From Pirellulales bacterium (GTDB taxonomy: Bacteria > Planctomycetota > Planctomycetia > Pirellulales > DATAWG01), in the NCBI GenBank assembly GCA_036267355.1, contig DATAWG010000006.1, positions 1 through 52,236 of the forward strand: DNA of 52,236 nt, written 5' to 3'. The notes under the pieces are model-generated. The model saw nothing but the letters and a program-made list of their open reading frames with translations. It had not been told where the DNA came from and ran no database searches. Positions 48,700 through 52,236 of this stretch are shown piece after piece (positions within the stretch are counted from its first letter, which is position 1; each line of letters opens with the position of its first letter). The position numbers and the translations under genes were made by a program.

Positions 48700-50646
48700 T
48701 TACTGTCGCGCGGCCCCCAGCTCATGCACCGCCTCGACTAGCGCGATCGCGTTTTCCGGCGGCGTTTGCGGCAGTACACCGTGGCCGAGATTAAAAATAT
48801 GTCCGGGCCGGCCGGCAGCCTGCTTTAGAATTCGTTCCGCAGCGCGGCGAATCTCGTGCCGATCGGCCAGCAGCACGGTTGGATCGAGATTGCCTTGCAC
48901 CGCTTTTTCCGGTCCGACCAACTGCCACGCTTCATCCAGATCGATGCGCCAATCGACGCCGATCACGTCCCCGCCCGCCTCCGCCAACAGCGGCAATAGC
49001 GCGGGATTGCCCGTGGCGAAATGAATCACCGGCACGCCCGGCTCGATCGACTCGATCAGCCGCTTCGAGTGCGGCAGAACGAAGCGGCGATAATCGTCGG
49101 GCCCCAGCGCGCCGACCCAACTGTCGAACAATTGCACCGCCGAGGCCCCGGCCGCGATCTGGGCATTCAGATATCTTGCGACGGCTCGCGCGAGCCGCTC
49201 CAGCAGGGCATGCCAAGCTCCAGCATCGCGATACATGAGCGTCTTGGTGTGCGAAAACGAGCGGCTCGCGCCCCCTTCGACGACATAACTGGCCAGCGTA
49301 AACGGCGCTCCGGCGAATCCGATCAGCGGCATGTCGTCGGGCAGGCCGGCCCGCGTTTGCCGCACCGTCTGCATCACGAAATCCAACGGCCCGACATCGT
49401 CCAACTCGCGCACCCGTAGGACGTCTCGCGCCTCGCGAACCGGATTATGAATCACCGGCCCTTCGCCGCGGGCGAATTCCAAATCCAGGCCCATCGGTTC
49501 GAGGATCGGCAAAAGATCGGAAAAGATAATCGCCGCATCGACGCCAAGCCGTCGCACCGTCGTGATCATCACCTCGGCGCACAGGGCCGGGTTCTTGCAC
49601 AATTCCAGAAACGTCAATTTTTCCCGCACGGCCCGATACTCGGGCATGTAGCGCCCCGCCTGCCGCATCAACCAGATCGGCACCCGTTCGACCGGTTCGC
49701 GGCGGCAGGCTTTCATGAACAGACTGTTTTGCCAAGCCGGAACGGCCCCGTTTGCGTTTTGCGGCGGTGCGGCAGCAGTCGCTTTCAGCGGCCCGGACTG
49801 CGCGGATCGCTTGCCCGCCAACAATTCGCCGGCGCGGCTCGCGGCGGCGGCCACGAGATGCCCCATCGCCGAGCGTTCGGGCTCGAAGTCGATCGGCAAT
49901 TGATGCTGGCGCAGCGTTTCGCTCGTGTCGGGCCCGATCGAGCCGACCACCGCGCGCGCCAAACCGCCGCGCACTTGTTCCGCGAGCCCCATCCGTGCGG
50001 CGATCGTCAAAAGATTCGTCGCTTGTTGGCTGGAGGTGAACAGGGCCACATCGATTTGCCCCGCCGCGATAGCGCGCACATTCGCTTCGAGCGGCCCAAG
50101 GTCTTCCGGCAATTCCCAGCGGTACACCTTGAGCGCCCGCACGGTCGCTCCGCGAGCTTCCAGCCCGGCCAGCAGGCTCGCGTTCGTCTGGCCATATTCG
50201 ATGAGCGCGACGGTGCGATTCACCGGCGGTACGCTGCGATCGAACACCGAGAGCACTTCGCGCCACGTGTTCGGATCGGCCGTGCGGTGCGTCGGCGTCA
50301 ACCCGAGCTCGCGGAGCGCGGCGGTCGGCTTCGGTCCGCGGGCGATCGTGATCACATCCGAAAGCGATTCCAAAAATCGTTTGCGATCGACCTGCCGATC
50401 GAGTTGCGACATCAAGAGCCGAATACCGACGCCGGTCATGAACACGACCACATCGATCTGCCCGGTCATCAAATGCCCGGCAAAATCGATGGCTTCAGGA
50501 TTCTTGGCCTCGGCCACTTCGCGCATCGAAGGGCTGATCGACGGCAGCCCGCCGAAGCGCGCGACCATTGCGGCCATGTCTTCCGCCCGCCGGCTCTCAA
50601 ATCCGGCCACGCGCAGCCCGGCGAAACTCGGTGTATTATTCGTCAT
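48700..50646 (-). CDS. Fused uroporphyrinogen-III synthase - uroporphyrinogen decarboxylase
   Basis: 648 aa joining two consecutive heme-pathway enzymes. The N-terminal half (about 1-265) is HemD-like: FAGLRVAGFESRRAEDMAAMV, VVFMTGVGIRLL, VALFTSSQQATNLL and VGSIGPDTSETL, which closes hydroxymethylbilane into uroporphyrinogen III. After an Ala/Pro-rich linker (about 275-305) comes HemE (about 305-648) with the active-site motif MRQAGRYMPEYR starting at residue 327, DAAIIFSDLLPILEPMG, PLIGFAGAPFTLASYVVEGG and GHIFNLGHGVLPQTP. HemE decarboxylates uroporphyrinogen III to coproporphyrinogen III. ATG at 50646 starts MTNNTPSF; an upstream frame to 50757 is ignored. The fusion would channel an unstable intermediate. 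Confidence 0.93.
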   Translation of the reverse strand: MTNNTPSFAGLRVAGFESRRAEDMAAMVARFGGLPSISPSMREVAEAKNPEAIDFAGHLMTGQIDVVVFMTGVGIRLLMSQLDRQVDRKRFLESLSDVITIARGPKPTAALRELGLTPTHRTADPNTWREVLSVFDRSVPPVNRTVALIEYGQTNASLLAGLEARGATVRALKVYRWELPEDLGPLEANVRAIAAGQIDVALFTSSQQATNLLTIAARMGLAEQVRGGLARAVVGSIGPDTSETLRQHQLPIDFEPERSAMGHLVAAAASRAGELLAGKRSAQSGPLKATAAAPPQNANGAVPAWQNSLFMKACRREPVERVPIWLMRQAGRYMPEYRAVREKLTFLELCKNPALCAEVMITTVRRLGVDAAIIFSDLLPILEPMGLDLEFARGEGPVIHNPVREARDVLRVRELDDVGPLDFVMQTVRQTRAGLPDDMPLIGFAGAPFTLASYVVEGGASRSFSHTKTLMYRDAGAWHALLERLARAVARYLNAQIAAGASAVQLFDSWVGALGPDDYRRFVLPHSKRLIESIEPGVPVIHFATGNPALLPLLAEAGGDVIGVDWRIDLDEAWQLVGPEKAVQGNLDPTVLLADRHEIRRAAERILKQAAGRPGHIFNLGHGVLPQTPPENAIALVEAVHELGAARQ

Positions 50647-50771
50647 AGGCCCTATCGTAGCTCCCCGTGTGGCACTGGCAAGCGCAGTCTGCCGTTGTGG
50701 CCCTTGGGGCTGGCTGCCCCATCTCAAGTCGATCGGACGGCCGATGTGCCATTGCATCCTCGCCGTCCTGG

Positions 50772-50901
50772 CCCGGATGATTCAGTGCGCCGGGAATTCG
50801 CTACACGTAGCGAAACGGTAGCCCGAAGCGTTAGCGAGGGTAAGCCTCGGTGGCCCCCTCGCTTACGCTTCGGGCTAGTGTGGCGGCATGAATAATCCGG
50901 G
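50772..50901. mobile_element. MITE-like element, family A, full copy 2 (130 bp)
   Basis: The ends CCCGGATGATTCA (50772-50784) and TGAATAATCCGGG (50889-50901) are near-perfect inverted repeats. Internal arms are TAGCCCGAAGCGTTAGCGAGGGTAAG (50819-50844) and CCCTCGCTTACGCTTCGGGCTA (50856-50877). In reverse orientation the whole element matches the copy at 32468-32599. It fills a third of the gap between the HemD-HemE gene and the next gene, which are divergent. Confidence 0.8.
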
Positions 50902-51025
50902 ATAGCGGCGCTCGCACTGGCCGACTGCGCTGGCCAGCGGCACACCGCGGCTTTGCCGCCGGATTGCGAGCTTGGTACGATGAGCATGGCAATTCTTTGC
51001 ACCGACCACATTGTACCGGCACCGT

Positions 51026-52210
51026 ATGACGACCGCTCCGTTCGATCAATTGCAAACCGATTTGCAGGGCAATTCTCAGCGAAGTGGCGTCGAGGCCGGG
51101 CTGGAGCGGCTCGCGGATTGGTTTCGCACGGAAAGGCGATATCACGAACTGTTCGACACTCGCTTGATGCAGGCCCGCGTTCGGCTTGGGTTGCCGATCA
51201 TTCTCACCACGCCGCTCGAAGAACTGGACGAGCCGCTGCGTAGCGAAGTCGAAAACGCGTATCTGTCGGCGTGCCGCGAAGCAGGCTGGCTGTTGTGGAA
51301 CGCCGGAGAAATTCGCCAGGCGTGGATGTATCTGCGGCCGCTGGGCGAAATGCCAGCCGTCGCCGCCGCCTTGGCGAAACTCGAGCCGACCGAAGAAAAT
51401 CGCAACGAATTGATCGAAATCGCCTTGCACGAAGGGGTCGACCCGGCGCTGGGCCTGCAATGGGTGATCAATCAATTCGGCAGTTGCAACGCAATCACGG
51501 CCTACGACTCGGAAGTGCCGCGATTCCGCCGCAGCCAGCAGCAGGCTGCCGCGGCCGTGATGGTGCGACACCTCCATGGCGAATTGCTGGAAAACATCCG
51601 TTCCGAAATCGCGCGCCAGGAGGGGAGCCAATCGAGCGAATCGGAAGCGAAACAAACGAATCTCGACGAGCTGCTTCATGGCCGCGATTGGCTGTTCGGC
51701 GAGAATAGCTACCATATCGACACGTCGCACTTGGCCTCGACCGTGCGCATCGCGCGGATCATCGAAGACCCGGCGTCGCTGCGGTTCGCTTGGGAATTGA
51801 CGCAGTATGGCCGGCGCTTGTCGGAAACATTTCAATTCGCCGGCGACGAGCCGTTTGCCGATGTTTATCCGAGCCACGGGCTGTTCTTCGCCGCCCAATT
51901 GGGCGTGCAAGTCGAGGCAGCGGTGCAATATTTTCGCGAGCGCGCCGAACGAACGGTGCCGCAAGAAGAAGGAACCGCGGCCGCCGAGGTGTATGTCGCG
52001 CTGTTGGTGCGGCTGCGCCGTTTTCCCGAGGCGCTGGCGGCCCATGCGCAGCGGATCCCGCCCGACATGCGCACGAGCGGCTTCGCGCCCACGCTATTGG
52101 AACTCGGCCAACTTGCGGCAGATTACGACCAACTCATCCGCATCTGCCGCGACCGCGGCGACCTCCTCGGCTTCGCCGCCGGCATGATTGCGAAGAACGC
52201 TCCCCGCTAG
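51026..52210 (+). CDS. Conserved-type hypothetical protein, alpha-helical
   Basis: 394 aa from the ATG at 51026 (a TTG at 51011 is also in frame). All-helical look with recurring Ala/Leu/Glu helices, for example GLERLADWFRTERRYHELFD, EAGWLLWNAGEIRQAWMYLRPL, ENRNELIEIALHEGVDPALGLQW and a C-terminal region with VYVALLVRLRRFPEALAAHAQRIP that resembles TPR-like solenoids. No signal peptide, so cytoplasmic. A planctomycete-type family of unknown function is likely, but I do not recognise it firmly. Complete in the window. Confidence 0.7.
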   Translation: MTTAPFDQLQTDLQGNSQRSGVEAGLERLADWFRTERRYHELFDTRLMQARVRLGLPIILTTPLEELDEPLRSEVENAYLSACREAGWLLWNAGEIRQAWMYLRPLGEMPAVAAALAKLEPTEENRNELIEIALHEGVDPALGLQWVINQFGSCNAITAYDSEVPRFRRSQQQAAAAVMVRHLHGELLENIRSEIARQEGSQSSESEAKQTNLDELLHGRDWLFGENSYHIDTSHLASTVRIARIIEDPASLRFAWELTQYGRRLSETFQFAGDEPFADVYPSHGLFFAAQLGVQVEAAVQYFRERAERTVPQEEGTAAAEVYVALLVRLRRFPEALAAHAQRIPPDMRTSGFAPTLLELGQLAADYDQLIRICRDRGDLLGFAAGMIAKNAPR

Positions 52211-52236
52211 GCCCGAAGCGCCAGCGAGGGAGAGCG
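52208..52236. repeat. Diverged family A arm at the window edge
   Basis: TAGGCCCGAAGCGCCAGCGAGGGAGAG resembles the family A internal arm with a few changes. It starts at the stop codon of the last gene, as the half copy at 19582 does, and is cut by the end of the window. Confidence 0.4.

Overview
The window is about 52 kb of GC-rich bacterial DNA that reads as a planctomycete chromosome, probably Pirellulales-like. This is an inference from gene content, not from a marker gene: a caspase fused to 14 WD40 repeats, a DUF11-type lipoprotein, a thioredoxin-protease fusion, a HemD-HemE fusion, several large secreted proteins of unknown family, and many palindromic intergenic repeats. The only RNA gene found is tRNA-Pro(CGG). 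No IS transposase, prophage or CRISPR array was seen.

Layout. (1) 1-1448: divergent queF and queE (queuosine precursor synthesis) around a 13-bp inverted repeat. (2) 1470-3298, minus strand: trypsin-like protease, small hypothetical, and a ribbon-helix-helix-like protein with two palindromic candidate operators upstream. (3) 3515-19581, plus strand: a tightly packed exopolysaccharide operon with a good sigma70-like promoter. It encodes a Wzz-type co-polymerase, a CpsD-like ATPase with a broken P-loop, a phosphoglycosyl transferase fused to a degenerate GGDEF-like domain, a Wzy-like polymerase/ligase, GT2, a FemAB/GNAT-type transferase, GT4, GT26, a polysaccharide deacetylase and a Wzx-like flippase. 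The operon ends in an unusual trio: a stand-alone NRPS adenylation-carrier didomain whose specificity residues read as the classical leucine code, a cytochrome P450, and a second GNAT-like protein. (4) 19582-26596: repeats, small hypothetical, aldo/keto reductase, tRNA-Pro, universal stress protein, secreted beta-propeller, histidine phosphatase, a 16-bp tandem array, and a GAF-PAS-PilZ protein with a small membrane partner. (5) 27097-32389: thioredoxin-protease fusion, class III aminotransferase and aldehyde dehydrogenase. (6) 32866-44738: WD40-caspase and several secreted or lipoprotein planctomycete-type proteins. (7) 45170-52210: TolC-like outer-membrane lipoprotein overlapped by a WYL regulator, the HemD-HemE fusion, and a conserved hypothetical.

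The most interesting system is the end of the polysaccharide operon. The arrangement matches the NovH/NovI logic, in which an amino acid is loaded on a carrier protein and oxidised by a P450, but here it is embedded in a glycan assembly operon with two GNAT-fold transferases and no condensation or thioesterase domain. I infer that leucine or beta-hydroxyleucine is made on the carrier and transferred to the polysaccharide. A second theme is repeats: a roughly 131-bp MITE-like element with terminal inverted repeats (two full copies, one half copy), a perfect 32-bp hairpin element, a REP-like family around GCTCGCTTGCGGTTTCGCGCGT, and several tandem arrays.
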